A stretch of 64,000 bases of DNA from Fusarium oxysporum f. sp. lycopersici 4287 (lineage: Eukaryota > Ascomycota > Sordariomycetes > Hypocreales > Nectriaceae): assembly GCF_000149955.1 (NCBI RefSeq), contig NC_030987.1:214631-278630 (forward strand), written 5' to 3'. Position 1 is the first letter of the stretch. The number at the start of each line of letters is the position of its first letter. The position numbers and the translations under genes are program-made. Shown piece after piece: positions 21,204-32,707 of this stretch. The notes beneath the pieces are model-generated. The model was given only the letters and a program-made list of their open reading frames with translations. It ran no database searches and was not told where the DNA came from.

Positions 21204-21729
21204 TTTGAATTTTGCATGATAAATAAACAACATTACAGCAGGGGCCAACGTCTTCTTAAATCTCCAAGAGTATGAGTGCTCCCCCATGCCAAGACGTGTC
21301 ATCAGATGATACGAGCTCAAACTAAATAATAAAGAGCCTAGATTGATAACCGGCACATCTTGGCATTTTAAGCTCAACCTATTAAAATGCGACTTAAGGC
21401 GCGCGATGCAAGCATCACCCCACAGTAACAGCCAAGATTATCTTATCAGATCCTTGCCTTGCATGGCTCTGAAAACTCTTTCGTATTACTAAGACTAGTT
21501 CCTTGGCTCTGTACTGTCAAGCAATTGCTCTCCTCAGAATCTCATTTCTTTGCATCCAGAAATTCTGCAACCGCTCACGGGTCGAATCCATGTCTCTTGG
21601 GGAAACCTGGACATGAACGCTGCTCAAGAGTGGATGATCTAGCGAACGTCCATTATCGTAAAGACTGATCGGTCAACTTATGTCGAAGTTCGTTATTTAT
21701 TTTCCATGCTCGCTCTTGTATCCAACAGT
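21204..21729. other. Intergenic region between transporter and aminotransferase
   Basis: Promoter of the siderophore-type transporter and 3' flank of the aminotransferase. GATA motifs are present, as expected for iron- or nitrogen-regulated fungal promoters, but they are too common to interpret. No gene. Confidence 0.35.
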
Positions 21730-23373
21730 CTATGCTTCTATCCGAAAAGACTTCTTGATCGCCGCGCTGAGGCGCTGAACTGCCGTACACATGTCCTCCT
21801 CAGCCGCGCTCGCAAATGTGACACGTAGAAACAACTCATTCAGTTCCTTCTGCGGCTCGGCTCGGAACCACGAGCCACGAGCAAAGAGAACTCCCTGATC
21901 AATGCTGTGCTGGAAGATTTCCCCTTCAATCTCACCCAGACTTCGGCGCAGGTAATCTGGGTGTTTTGTATGATCAAGTTTCACCCATAGCTATTACACA
22001 AGTCAGCACCTCTCTCCAGCATAAAACAGGGTATCGACTAGGGAACTTACAAACATGCCTGCCGCTGGAGGGACCCAAGATGCGATATCCGTGGGCAGGT
22101 AGTCCTCGCAAGCTGCAAGTAAGGCATTGCGTCTTCTGGTATAGTTCGTCCTCAGATCAATGAGCCACTTGAGATAACCCTCATGACCCCATGTCTCATC
22201 CACCAGTTTCCAGATGATTAGCTGTGATATACCGCTAGGTCCCTGGTTTGCAACTTCAGCATGACAGAGATACCTCTGGATGACCTGCTTGCTAGCAGTT
22301 ATCCATCCCATTCTCGAACCGGGGACTAGGACCTTGGAGAAGGAGTCCATTCGAAGGACTCGGCCATCAACGTCCAGACTGAGATATGAGGGGACAAGAC
22401 TAGTCAGGAACTCATCGACAGTCTCATTTACCACAACTTCAGTCCCTCTTCCTGTGTAGGGCTTCATTTGGATGAAGTAGTAAGGCTCGTCTTCGATGAT
22501 AAAGATGTTGTGTTTTTGGCAAACTCTGTAGATCTCACGTCGCCGCTCGAGGCTCTGTGTCGCGCCAGTAGGGTTCTGTCCAGATGGCACGGTATAAAGA
22601 AGATGCGGCTTTCGAGCGCCTCGAGCCGCTTCATCCCATGTCTCCAGAACGTGATCCATGTGATTGGGCAGTAGTCCTTGCTCATCCATGTTGATACCGA
22701 AGACCTTGATGCCCTGTGGAATGAAGGTCTCCATCGCCGTCGCAAAGGTGTAGTCTTCGGTGAGGATAGAATCGTCTCTGAACCGGTCACAGAGCATACG
22801 AACGGTCTGCTCCAGAGCTCCTGTACTTCCCACGGTCTGGCAAACTGCCCAATCCGCATAAGGCGGGTTATAGACAAGGTCAACGTGTTCTGTTATCCAG
22901 CGCATCATCTGTGGGGATCCCGTTGCTTGGCCGTAGTTGAAAGCAATAGATATGTCGTAGTCCGAGGTACCGTCCCTGGTGTCGTATTTACCAATATGAG
23001 CTATCTGGGCGCCGCTGGCAGGTGAGTCGAGTAGATGCTGCTTCTCAGAGAAGTTCGGCGCAGTAGGTACACGCATGGCGATCTCAGAGATAGGAAAGTA
23101 TTCGCTCGAGGGCAGGCCGCCGCCAAGGGAGATCAGACCGGGTGTCTTGATGTAACCGGCGGCTTGTTTGAGGATGCATGGTGGACGCTTGCTCTCGCTA
23201 CTGAAGTGTGCTTGAAGGTGTTAGTGTTGGATCTGAAAACAGTAGTCGAGATAACATACTCCCCCACTTTCGGGCTAAAGGCTTGCCATCGGCCTATATC
23301 CTGATTAACCTCATCGCCATCATCACGAAACATCGATGCTTACAGGTAATTTGAACATGTCGCTGTCAGACAT
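21730..23373 (-). CDS. PLP-dependent aminotransferase, Aro8/aminoadipate type
   Basis: Four predicted exons (introns 23294-23343, 23211-23259, 21991-22050) give 494 residues. The first exon encodes only ten residues (MSDSDMFKLP) and the second eleven. Fold type I motifs are GLISLGGGLPSSEYFP near the N-terminus, VGSTGALEQ, VPSGQNPTG, IIEDEPYY, and the cofactor lysine in MDSFSKVLVPGSRMGW. Length and the DEPYYFIQ segment fit fungal aromatic/2-aminoadipate aminotransferases. The role could be in amino-acid catabolism or in supplying a keto acid for a secondary metabolite. It is likely cytosolic. Neighbours do not settle which. Confidence 0.9.
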
Positions 23374-23939
23374 GGCAGCTGTGCCCGGCCGTATCTTGGT
23401 AGCTGTAGCTCGCCTTTCGCGCATGAGTTCAATTTTAACCTGACTCCCACCAGGGGAGCCAAGCGCCGTTGCTGTTGAGTGTCCCATGTCGCTTAGCCCT
23501 CTTGCTCGAACGATAGATCACGGCCTTTGCAGGTGATTTGACGCATTTTTAAAGACCTTGCACATACAAGATGATGGCTTATCTGCGGTTCCGGTCCTCT
23601 AGGGCCTGTCAAAGTCAAAGGGCGTGTGGAATATTGGCTGGTGCACTTTGCGCCCTACGGCGCTGCGCTGTGGAGCCATAATGCGCCTGACTAGTTTAGC
23701 TCGCATGGCCCCGCGAGGGATTGCAGTTCTCGTGCACTCATTGTGGAGCTCTGCCCTCGATCCCTACGGCTCACTCGAGGACTTTATCTTCGTCATTGAG
23801 CAAGGCCTAGATTAAATCCACAGGAAGTAAATTAAAGCCAGTGCTGATATGAAGAGCAATGTTCTGGAAAGTTGATAGAATTGGTGAATCAGCCAACATC
23901 CAATCTTGTGTGACCTATATAGCTATATACCATCACGCT
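23374..23939. other. Intergenic region, no gene seen
   Basis: Promoter of the aminotransferase and 3' flank of the C2H2 gene. It contains short CGG/CCG elements but no clear palindrome and no supported open frame. Confidence 0.35.
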
Positions 23940-25639
23940 CTAGTCTTTCGATAAATGCTGTCTCCGAAAAGTGGCGATCCACTGCTCGTTATCAGCTATA
24001 GTCTGTTCCCAGTTATCATCACTACCATACACCAGCCTCCTCGCCTCACCCTGAAACATCTCGTCCGTCGGAAAGACACCACTCGCGAAGGACTGCTGGG
24101 CAAAGCGGCCCAGATGCCATGCTAGAAACTTGGTATAAGAGTCAGGCGTCAAATCGAAACCAGGATCGAGCTGCTGCTCCGGATCTGGGACAGTCTTGCC
24201 ATTTCTCTCCTCTATCTGAGCGAAATGGTCCGGCACCGTTGGATCCGTGGCGGAAAAGGGTACCATGGTTAAAGCCTCGTTTGCAAGGAGGTATGGTGGC
24301 AGGGCATTTCTAACCTGTGCTGCGATCGAGGGCTCGAAGCTGTGATCGCCTTTCCATTCTGCCATTGTTTTGCCCTGGCGGAAATGCTGTGTGAGGTGGT
24401 CTGCACGGTCCTGCCACGACGCGAGATGCTGGTCGCAGAAACCACATCGCGAGGAAATCGGGGGAGGCGGTATCCTCCAGTCGTCCAAGATGGGCAGCGT
24501 GTCTAGTTGATGAAACCCGCGGAGATGTTGAATGAGGTTATCTTTGCGCCTAAAGACGTGCGGCTGTTGACCATTATGACATGCGTTATGGTTATGAGAG
24601 TTTAGGTGATGGTCAGTAGGATCAAGGACATTGCAGTATGCACATGTACTCCTCCCAGTCGAGGACGATACCACTGCACCACCATAAGGTGCACAAATCC
24701 ACTGGTCGCAATCAAGGTGAAGCGTCTTTTCGTGTCTAGTCCAGTCATGCTTCTTAGAAAACGAATCGCAACAGAATGTGCAATGGAAGATCCGGGGCTT
24801 CTTATTAGCACCGGCGACTTCACTCCTCCTCTTTGTGACGCGCTTCCTGTTTCGATTCTGGAACGATCGAGACGACTGCGTAGAAACGATTGAGCTTGAA
24901 GATTGACTGTGCCAACTGGCCACGCTCGGACTCGATGATTCCACCCTGGTGAAAGGAGCTTGCATGTTATCGCTCAGAGGATTTCCTTGTAATGTATCAT
25001 AAATCGCGGACCAAGATGCCGATTCGGTTTCTGGAGGGCTGTTTCTCCATCTCTGCAAAGGCTCAGAGGCTTGCTCGCTTGCGTCGTAGACAGGAATGTG
25101 AATGCTTCGTCCGCCGTTCAGGGTATGTCTGAGTGAATAGCGGCTTCTGCGACGTGGGAGAGTCGAATTCGGGGTTATGGGAATGGCCGGATATTGGGGC
25201 GGGTTCGTTGATGAGTCGATCTCATTGTGTTCCTGATTGGCTGAAGATGGAGTACCTAAGACTTGCTGCAGATTTTAAGAAGCAAAGCTATCGATATGAC
25301 AGTGCCCTTGGATCTCTTGGTGATTCAATGACCCCAGATTAGATGCATAGATGTGATCGAGCTCGAAGCCGTCAGCGGCCAAGTCTGGGCAATCAAAGGT
25401 CATGTCCTCCATCGGCGTCTGATCAAAGCACAATCCGATACCGACATCCAAAGTAGGAAGTAATTCGTCCGAAAAATTGGTCTCTGATTCAGGGGGGAGC
25501 TCGCTGCTCTGTTGCCAATGCACTCCATCATCTCGGTCGGATGCGCCTCGGCGCCAAAAGACGTCCAATCTCCGCGATTAACGTCGCAGACTGAACTTGG
25601 TTGCGAGCGGCTCCGGCGAGGTATTTGCTGTGAGATCAT
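23940..25639 (-). CDS. Fungal C2H2 zinc-finger transcription factor
   Basis: The main exon (up to about 25277) encodes a basic nuclear-type patch RNRKRVTKRR, then HCTFCCDSFSKKHDWTRHEKTLH, two looser Cys/His units (CAYCNVLDPTDHHLNSH and the FRRKDNLIQHLRGFH segment) and CGFCDQHLASWQDRADHLTQH. The C-terminus includes DDNWEQTIADNEQW. This order closely matches the C2H2 part of the homeodomain protein at 49869, so the two are paralogues. Upstream coding is predicted to 25639 (MISQQIPRRS) with an intron near 25540-25600 and another ending about 25277. Those joints are uncertain. No homeodomain is visible here. Likely a nuclear regulator of unknown targets. Confidence 0.75.
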
Positions 25640-25879
25640 GTTCTCTCTGGAGTAGTATGTGGTGGTATGAAGTGAAAAAGCAAGAGTAGAGGACTTCAAA
25701 AATATGGGTAGCAAGGAATAAGTGCAGCGGGGTTTGGTTCATCCGATTGTGGGGGTAAACATGACTTGTGGGCATTGTCATCTACGCTAATTGTGATAGT
25801 GTGAACTTAACCTCTGCAGCTTGAACTAGGCGACTGGCTGAGGGATCTTAAATCTTTCCATGTCTGTTAATATTCGATT

Positions 25880-26910
25880 TTAGTAACTACCGCCTTTTTC
25901 AGTACTCTCTCTTCCTTTAGCAACATTAACCTCCTGCGTCATAATGAATTGCAACGATGTGAAGTCAGTCGCCACATGAATCATATCGAACCCAGCCTTG
26001 GCATATTCTCTCGCTTGCTTGCCAGACGTACTGTAGATTCCACATTTCTTGCCAAACTTGTGGCTTACCTTCAGCACACGCGCAAGCGCATCTGTCAATT
26101 CTGGTTTAAAGATGCCTTGTATGATAGGATGGCCGATATTATTCCCTATAGTTCATGGGTTAATGCTCAATTTCACTGTAGTTACGGTACTGTATAACGA
26201 ACCTAAATCGAACGGTCCCACGAATAAAACATCGACACCGTCAACAGCGGCAATCTCTTCCAAGTTATCAAGGGCCTCTTGGGTTTCGATCTGTACTATA
26301 GTAAGAAGACTGTTGTTTGCCTGCTGGAGATACTCGGTCATTGTCGGCATGGGGCTGAATCGCTCCATTGCATACGGTGAGCCGAATCCGCGCGTGCCTT
26401 CTGGAGGGAACTTGGCCGCTTTGACAATTTCTCTGGCCTCTTGCGCGGTGCGAAGCAAAGGTACCAGGACCTTAAATATCTAGTCAGTTGCTGGTCGAAT
26501 CTAGGTGCCATTGATACTCACCCCATGAGCACCCGAGTCCAAAGCTCCTGTCTGCTGTAAGTAGATTGGTCGTGTTGTCGCTCATGGCTTGTTTATCTTA
26601 CTCTTGATCATCCATGATTCCATCCCGGGAATTCTGACTATCGGAGATGCACCAGCTGCTGCAACAGCAGGGACTGCTTCGTGCATAGCGCTGTCTAATA
26701 CCACAGTTTCAGTTTCGCAGAGTAATTGGTAGACATTGACCGGTACTCACCGTCAAGATTACCGTGCTCACAATCGATCACCACCCAGTCGACGCCTGGG
26801 ACGCGGGCGAGGGCACGCGACACATTGGCGCCGGGCACCATCTGCCACAGCCCCATGCTCGGTCCATCAGCTCGCTGCAGTGCCACTCTCAAGAAATTAC
26901 CTTGTTCCAT
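25880..26910 (-). CDS. HpcH/HpaI-family aldolase
   Basis: Predicted exons join across introns 26695-26750, one ending just before 26548, one near 26470-26520, and one near 26143-26202. The result is a class II metal-dependent aldolase of the HpcH/HpaI/citrate-lyase-beta superfamily. Diagnostic segments are MGLWQMVPGANVSRALA, VIDCEHGNLD, IVRIPGMESWMIKRALDSGAHG, the metal/substrate region VQIETQEALDNLEEIAAVDGVD, and FVGPFDLG. Bacterial relatives cleave 4-hydroxy-2-keto acids to pyruvate plus an aldehyde in aromatic or sugar-acid breakdown. Fungal members are mostly uncharacterised. It is placed between a regulator and a dead FAD oxidoreductase gene. Confidence 0.87.
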
Positions 26911-28013
26911 GATGGCGATTGAGCAAGGAGGAATAGTATGAGAGTAGAATGTTGAAGAGTTGGCTAATTGAAGTGATCAGAAATGGCGGGGTATTAGTAG
27001 GCAATCGCTCGGCAGTTCAACTGGTCCTTTGCCATTGGTTCCCACACACCGCGGTAAACGTTCCGTTGTCATTGAAGACCCGAAAGAGACCTTCCAGGCG
27101 TATTAGGGCGCAAAGGTTAGTAGGGCGCAAGGGGCAGGCGCTAGGCAATATTGGAGAAGCGTGGGGAGGGGGTGTAAGTAGTAGTCTCTATCCTATGAGT
27201 TGTCTTGACTTTCATGATGCAATAATTGCTAAAGCTATTGCAATCTCTGAGACGGTGCTGAATGATATTAAGTAATGGTTAAAGTTGCCTCTGATACTCG
27301 TGTAAATTTATAAAACATCCCTTTGATATACGGTATTAGCATGCGCTTGTGTCTGAGTAACAGCCTTTCATGTTAAAACTTGAGAGCGGGCTGATCTTCA
27401 TAAAGACCTCTGTGATAACTTGGAGACATATTGGGCCTAACATAAAATATGAACGAATACTTGCCTTCTGAAGCCACCTTTACAGCGGAGTTGATGCTAT
27501 TGACTGGGTCGCATTGATGAGATGATACTTGGCCAGAATACTAGTTGGACGCTTAGCTTATATTAGTTTATCAGAGATAAAGAGGCTTGATGTGGGAGAC
27601 CAATCCAATTCAGATTTCCTTCATACCTACTAGGCATGTCGTGAACTGCTAAGTTCTATATAGTGATATAAGCTTTCAGCCACAGATCTCAATTGCAAGT
27701 AATACATCTGGCTCACAACTTGCTGCCAGCCGCAATCTATCCTCTTTAGTCGCCTCTTGTACCCTAATCTTTGCTATCACTTCCAAAGTGTGCCGTCTAC
27801 CGTCGCAATCACAACGTATATGCCTAGATCCGTAACTGAGAGGCAAATCTTGCAACAAGCTGACAAGCATGTCATATTAGCTTCTTTCCGTTGCACACGC
27901 GGAGCAAGGAACAAAAAACCACAAGAGCCTCTGCTTAGGAAGGAGTAAGATATGAATATTACAATGCTTTTATATATTAACATATATTTATAAAATCCAC
28001 TTGAAAAGCTATT
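26911..28013. other. AT-rich gap before the FAD oxidoreductase pseudogene
   Basis: The first 400 bp contain a G-rich stretch around 27090-27180 with the word AGGGCGCAA repeated within 25 bp. The remainder is AT-rich and stop-filled. I see no gene. The right part probably shares the mutational history of the adjacent pseudogene. Confidence 0.4.
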
Positions 28014-29411
28014 TCATAAATGTACCTTAGCTACTATAGGCGTTCCCTCTTCTAGGGTAATTCGTAACTGCCGAATTCTCTTATCAGTCACAAAAATAGA
28101 TTTCGGGAAACTCTCGTCTGCACCCTCTCCTAGGATACTCCCAGCCACTGCCTGTGAAGTAAGAAATGCCTTGATCATACCCGTGGCATGATATCCTCCG
28201 CACACCCATTGGTGGCTACGTCCTAGAAAAGGCAAGCAACCAGCAAAGGGAATGTCATCTTAAGAGAAAGCCAAGATACCAGACCACACATAAGATACCT
28301 TAGTCGCAGCATCTATATCAGGAGCAATAAGAGCCTTATAAAGAAAACCTCTTAGATATGACAGAGGGCTTAGATCGGTCTTACTATTATCTCCCACGGC
28401 CTTGTGACCTGTATTTGCCTGCCTGACAATTACATGCCCATCCTTGCGTTAAATAAGGTAATCATAGTCCTTAATACCATACCGCAGCCAAAGCAAATAA
28501 TCACTTCTAAGTCCCAAAGGAGACTTGCCACCAGGTATTAGAGCATATAATAAGACATTGCCTCTAATAGGTGAGATAAATAGTCTAAGCTTGGGTAACA
28601 AGCGGCTAAGCCAGGCGTTGGTTGCGTGGATAATATGCTTAGCTTAAACAGTGCCTCGTAAAGTTATAATAATGGCATACTTATCCTAGGACTAGTCGAT
28701 AATAGACGTGACAGGTATATATATCTGCATCTTAATCTTATTCTGATTAATAAGAGGCCTAAGAACGCCAGTAATCTACTTATAAGGCCATATAGAAGCT
28801 ACTAGGATAGCAATGGCACTGATAGCACGGGATAATAGTTTAAAAACGTCCTGAAGATAGGATTAATCTATATAGATAGTATATTTATCTGCAAGATAAG
28901 ATGCATAAGCACGCATATCTTCGAGGCTAGTAATAGCTTTCTTGAAATCCTTCTAGTCATAATAAGCCTTAATACCCTATATAAGAACTAAATCACAATT
29001 AATGCTATCCTCGTAGATAGCATTAGCCATAGCTTCAAGGTAAGTATACTCAAAAGCCAAGATTTACATAGCTTCTTTAATACCAAAGGAGTACTTTCTC
29101 TCTTCCCATATAGCAAACATCATAGTCTTATAATAGCTACCATTACGGCCTGTAGCGCCGGAGCAGAGAGATCTAGCATCTAATAATATAATATGTATAC
29201 CTGGCTTTTTCTTTAACAGGGTATAAATAAGATTCATGCCAGTAAGGCCAGCACCAATGACGGCTACATCAGCGATATTCGACGGCCATTCGGATTAATG
29301 GTCGGCTCAAGGATATTATTCAGAATTCCAGAATGGAATAGTACCGTTTAATAATGGATAGCCAGGGTCGACGACGCCCGGTTCATAGATGCCTTCCAAC
29401 GCGCCAAACAT
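28014..29411 (-). pseudogene. FAD-dependent oxidoreductase (DAO family) inactivated by RIP-like mutation
   Basis: From the ATG at 29411 a single frame of 466 codons runs to the TGA at 28014 without any insertion or deletion. I count 13 internal stops: six TAA and five TAG within the body, plus a TAA and a TGA near the start. The family is clear: VAVIGAGLTGMNLIYTLL (FAD Rossmann motif), SGATGRNGSYY, and the C-terminal LPFLGRSHQW then GGYHATGMIKAF. Nearly all stops are explained by CAA/CAG to TAA/TAG or TGG to TAG, the CpA-biased transitions of repeat-induced point mutation. The original would have oxidised an amine or amino acid. It lies beside the permease/ADC block. Confidence 0.9.
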
Positions 29412-30438
29412 TTTGATGTTTATCCGTGATAACGAAGAAAACCAAGAATCGTGAATGGAAGTGCAACGAGCACTTTGTTTGGTGGTTAAGAGAAAAAAGA
29501 ATAAAAGGGCTTAGCGATGGCAAAAACAAGACGATGGGTAACCTTCACTGAACAGTAGACCTGGTCACGTATAGTTGCTAAAGGTGGCGAAAGGTTGACT
29601 TCCTTATTATTACCAAAAGCGATTGTGAAGCTCTCACTCGGCCTGCCTGTTTGATTAGTAGTTCTCTATCCACTTCTGATCAGGTGGGGAAAAGGCTCCA
29701 GGCTCCTCCAGACTCCTCCGCCGCGGAGAAAGTTTTGTGTCTCTTGGCGAGGTCCCCGTAGGCACTGTGCGGTTGACTCGAGCACGCGATGTCACGCTAT
29801 ACGAAGCTAATCCCAAAGGGTTAACTTGAATGAGAACTGCTTTCTGAGGCACTTCTACGGAGATCTGGATGTCCATGTTGTCTTGGGCCATTCTCAGGAT
29901 CCGTTGAGGACAAGGACCCTCTTACTAAGTTAGAGTAAAAGGGGGATGATAAGTATTCGTTCAGTGATTGGTGTGCTTTGTGTAATTTTCTACCTATGCC
30001 ACGTCAAGGTGGTCTCTTCTCCGCAACAACGATATCAGCACGTACCAGCCCTTCAATCCCAGAGCTTCATTGTGGCCACTGTCTCCAACGCACATATTGG
30101 TCAAGCGTCAAAACAATAACTTGGTAACGTCACATGTCTTCAGAAATTCCCAACAGCTCTCGTTAATCAGACATGACTTTGGTGAAGTAAGTGATGTGCT
30201 CCCATGGGACACTTGCACTTAACGGATGACCGCTGTGTGAAAACAGAACTACTCGGCCAAGTTCTTTTCACGAAACCATCAAAAAGTATTAACAGCCATT
30301 TGGCTAATGAAAGATGGGTTTTATTAGTGAAAGCGTGCAATCATGCGAGATAGAAATGTAAGCTGCTACGAGGTAAACAGAACTGAAACTCTTGCTGCTT
30401 CATTGAACTATGTGAGTTTGATTAAGCATATCTACCGT
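29412..30438. other. Intergenic region, no gene seen
   Basis: About 1 kb between the pseudogene and the permease. A minus-strand open stretch at 29655-29891 starts MAQDNMDIQISVEVPQ but has no recognisable domain and is too short to support. Confidence 0.4.
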
Positions 30439-31956
30439 TTAATTAATACCAGCATCCGCCAGCTGATATGACCTTCTTCCTACAGAAAACCAGCAGATGA
30501 TACCGAATACAACAAGTGCCCCAAGAACTACAGTGACATAATTCATTTCATCAGCAGCGACAGGTGTATAGTACGGAAAAGAGAAAAAGACAAGTGCTGT
30601 GAGACACCAAGCCAAGGTCAGTATGTTAGCAACATAACCTAGCTTAGGAAACCAGAACGGGCCGGGAGCAATGTTGGATCGGCCATGGTAGAGCAGGCAT
30701 GCGATGCAAGCTATGTACGAGATATACTGGAACAGAAGACCGCCTGCGACCAGGGAATTAAAGGCAAGGTCTGAAGCCAGATACAGGCATCCCAGTATGA
30801 CGATAAAAACGTTAGACCAAACATGTGACCAGATAGGCGCGTGGAAGGGGGCCCCGGCTACCTGACTCAGGTATCTCGAGAAAGGAAACCCGTGGTTGCG
30901 GCTGAAAGCCCATGCCATTCTAGATTGCCATGTATGACATCCTATAATAGCCCCGAAAGCAGAAGCAGTCACTAGTGACTGTAGAGCAATAGCAGCAGCC
31001 TTGGAATGGTGGAGCTGAAGGAAGATTTCCAGGGACGGCACAGCTGCGACGACGACGGTGTCGAGATCTGGGGCTGAGAACATGAGTGCAAAGACGATTG
31101 GTAACCCCGTGACGAATCCCACGGCGATGGTACAAAGAAGAGCCTTTGGTATGTTTTTGTTGGGATGAGGAATCTCGTCGGCCAGGTGAGTGATAGAGTC
31201 CAGACATGAGAAGGACCAGGCGCTGGGGTTGAATCCAATGAGGAATGCGACGCCAGCAGGCCATCCAGAAACATTTTTCAAATCAACGAAGAATGTGCTC
31301 GCACTCTGCTTGTGAGAGTCACCTGCCAGCAATGAAACAAATATGGCAAAGATCATTGAAGGTGTGTAGATCAGCAGGGCCTTGCTGCACCATGGCAGGC
31401 ACCGTTCGAAGAAATTGAACCCGAACGCCAGGAGGTTAACAAGTTGGTATCCGATAAATGTGATCCATGGTTTGACGATGAATGATGGATGGGCTGAGGC
31501 GACCATTCCCAAGATAATCTGCGCGACGACAAGGTCGACAGAAGCTGTCACGCAGAGTCCGCTGGCCCAACTGATCAGACCGACCATGTAGGACAAGAAG
31601 CGACGACATGACCGAGGCCCAAGCTTGCCAACCCAGAAGTATTGTCCCCCTGCGTGAGGCAAGGCAGACGCGAGCTCGCCAAGGCTGATGGCGATGCAGC
31701 ATCCCATCAAAGCCATCAAGATAAATCCCCAGAATAGAACAGGAGGCCCTCCGAAGGGCAGGGCATTAGCCAGGCCGACTATTATGCCAACTGCGGTGTT
31801 TGTGATGGAATGGCCAAGACCCATGGCGGTCCAGATGGTGAAGGGCTTTTCCATGACCTCTTCTATGGTGCCATGCTCGTACGAGCCGTGGTTCTCGAGG
31901 TCGTTTTCCGTCTTAACATTATGCTTCGAAGACGTACATTGCGCTGCGACAGACAT
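30439..31956 (-). CDS. Amino-acid/GABA-type permease (APC superfamily), copy 1
   Basis: Single exon, 505 residues, about twelve membrane segments. It begins with a hydrophilic tail, then EEVMEKPFTIWTAMGLG, then the first helix. SLGELASALPHAGGQYFWVGKL is the characteristic APC motif of fungal GABA/choline-type permeases, and LDSITHLADEIPHPNKNIPKAL is the conserved central loop. Plasma-membrane uptake of GABA, an amino acid or an amine is expected. It is divergent from the ADC-like gene at 32708 across a 751-bp spacer, and a second permease of the same type lies at 35927. Pairing with ADC-family enzymes suggests it brings in their substrate, which is inference. Confidence 0.9.
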   Translation of the reverse strand: MSVAAQCTSSKHNVKTENDLENHGSYEHGTIEEVMEKPFTIWTAMGLGHSITNTAVGIIVGLANALPFGGPPVLFWGFILMALMGCCIAISLGELASALPHAGGQYFWVGKLGPRSCRRFLSYMVGLISWASGLCVTASVDLVVAQIILGMVASAHPSFIVKPWITFIGYQLVNLLAFGFNFFERCLPWCSKALLIYTPSMIFAIFVSLLAGDSHKQSASTFFVDLKNVSGWPAGVAFLIGFNPSAWSFSCLDSITHLADEIPHPNKNIPKALLCTIAVGFVTGLPIVFALMFSAPDLDTVVVAAVPSLEIFLQLHHSKAAAIALQSLVTASAFGAIIGCHTWQSRMAWAFSRNHGFPFSRYLSQVAGAPFHAPIWSHVWSNVFIVILGCLYLASDLAFNSLVAGGLLFQYISYIACIACLLYHGRSNIAPGPFWFPKLGYVANILTLAWCLTALVFFSFPYYTPVAADEMNYVTVVLGALVVFGIICWFSVGRRSYQLADAGIN

Positions 31957-32707
31957 GTCTGCGTATCTGGGAAATGAAGGGATAGTATTTCGATCTTAGA
32001 TGTGGGTAGCTAGTTGATGATGAGATATAAACGCCAAGGTGCGAGATAGTAGAGGAAGGCGGCGCAGTGTCAAATAGAAATTCCAGTCTCAGCGAGATCA
32101 GAAGCATGGCCACGTCACATGGGATTGTCGTGGTATCTCAGTCATCACTCCGCACCAGGGATCTTGAGAGGCAGTTTAGATTACCCCAGAGTGGGATGGT
32201 TGCCGGGTGAGACTTGAGCTGCACATTACGCCCAGGCCAGTTTTAGTATGAGAAGAGTGAGGAGAAGGTCGAGATTGCAAGGGTCTCGGTCCGGGGGGTT
32301 TGTATTGTCGACATTCTCAGCACGCTTGTATGTAAGAAAGGTACCCTGTATACCTGATGTTAGATAGGTCGCGTGGTCTGGCCCTAAAGAACAGAAACCA
32401 TGAATCCACTGTTTGGCTTTTCGCCAACCCCTCATACTGTACGTACTCAAATCGAGCTTACCTTGATTGGGAACAAGTGCGAAAGCTAGTTATTATTGAG
32501 CTTATCTGAATTGAGCACATGTGCGAATGTGAGTTATGGCTGGTCTTATCTTGATTGGGAATATGTGCGGTGGCTATGGCTATACTTCAAGAATGAGCAG
32601 GATCAGTTTGGGTATAAGTTTGCCCAAGATACGGCACTTGTACATGTGAACTGACTTGCCGTGCACCAAACTTCCATCCCTACTTCATCACATTTTGATC
32701 CATCATC
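31957..32707. promoter_or_regulatory. Shared divergent promoter, permease 1 and ADC-like gene 1
   Basis: A 751-bp spacer separates two divergent starts. It contains the 44-bp triple repeat at 32462-32593, positioned 115-246 bp before the ADC-like start. GATA motifs and CGG/CCG words also occur (for example CGGTCCGGGG near 32288-32297). Confidence 0.5.
32462..32593 (+). repeat. Three tandem imperfect copies of a 44-bp element
   Basis: Copies begin at 32462, 32506 and 32550, exactly 44 bp apart. The core of each is C-T-[TG]-GA-[TA]-TTG-[GA]-G with AAxATGTGCG-like sequence following: TTGATTGGGAACAAGTGCG, TGAATTGAGCACATGTGCG, TTGATTGGGAATATGTGCG. Copies 1 and 2 also share CTTAT at their ends and AGTTAT after the core. 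Regular spacing in a divergent promoter suggests repeated protein-binding sites, about four helical turns apart. Confidence 0.75.

Noticed and set aside
21572..21595. A tRNA B-box-like word (GGGTCGAATCC)
   Set aside because: No A box at the right distance and no acceptor-stem pairing could be found around it.
29655..29891. A 78-codon minus-strand frame starting MAQDNMDIQISVEV
   Set aside because: Short, isolated, no domain, no splice partners. Could be a small gene, but nothing supports it.
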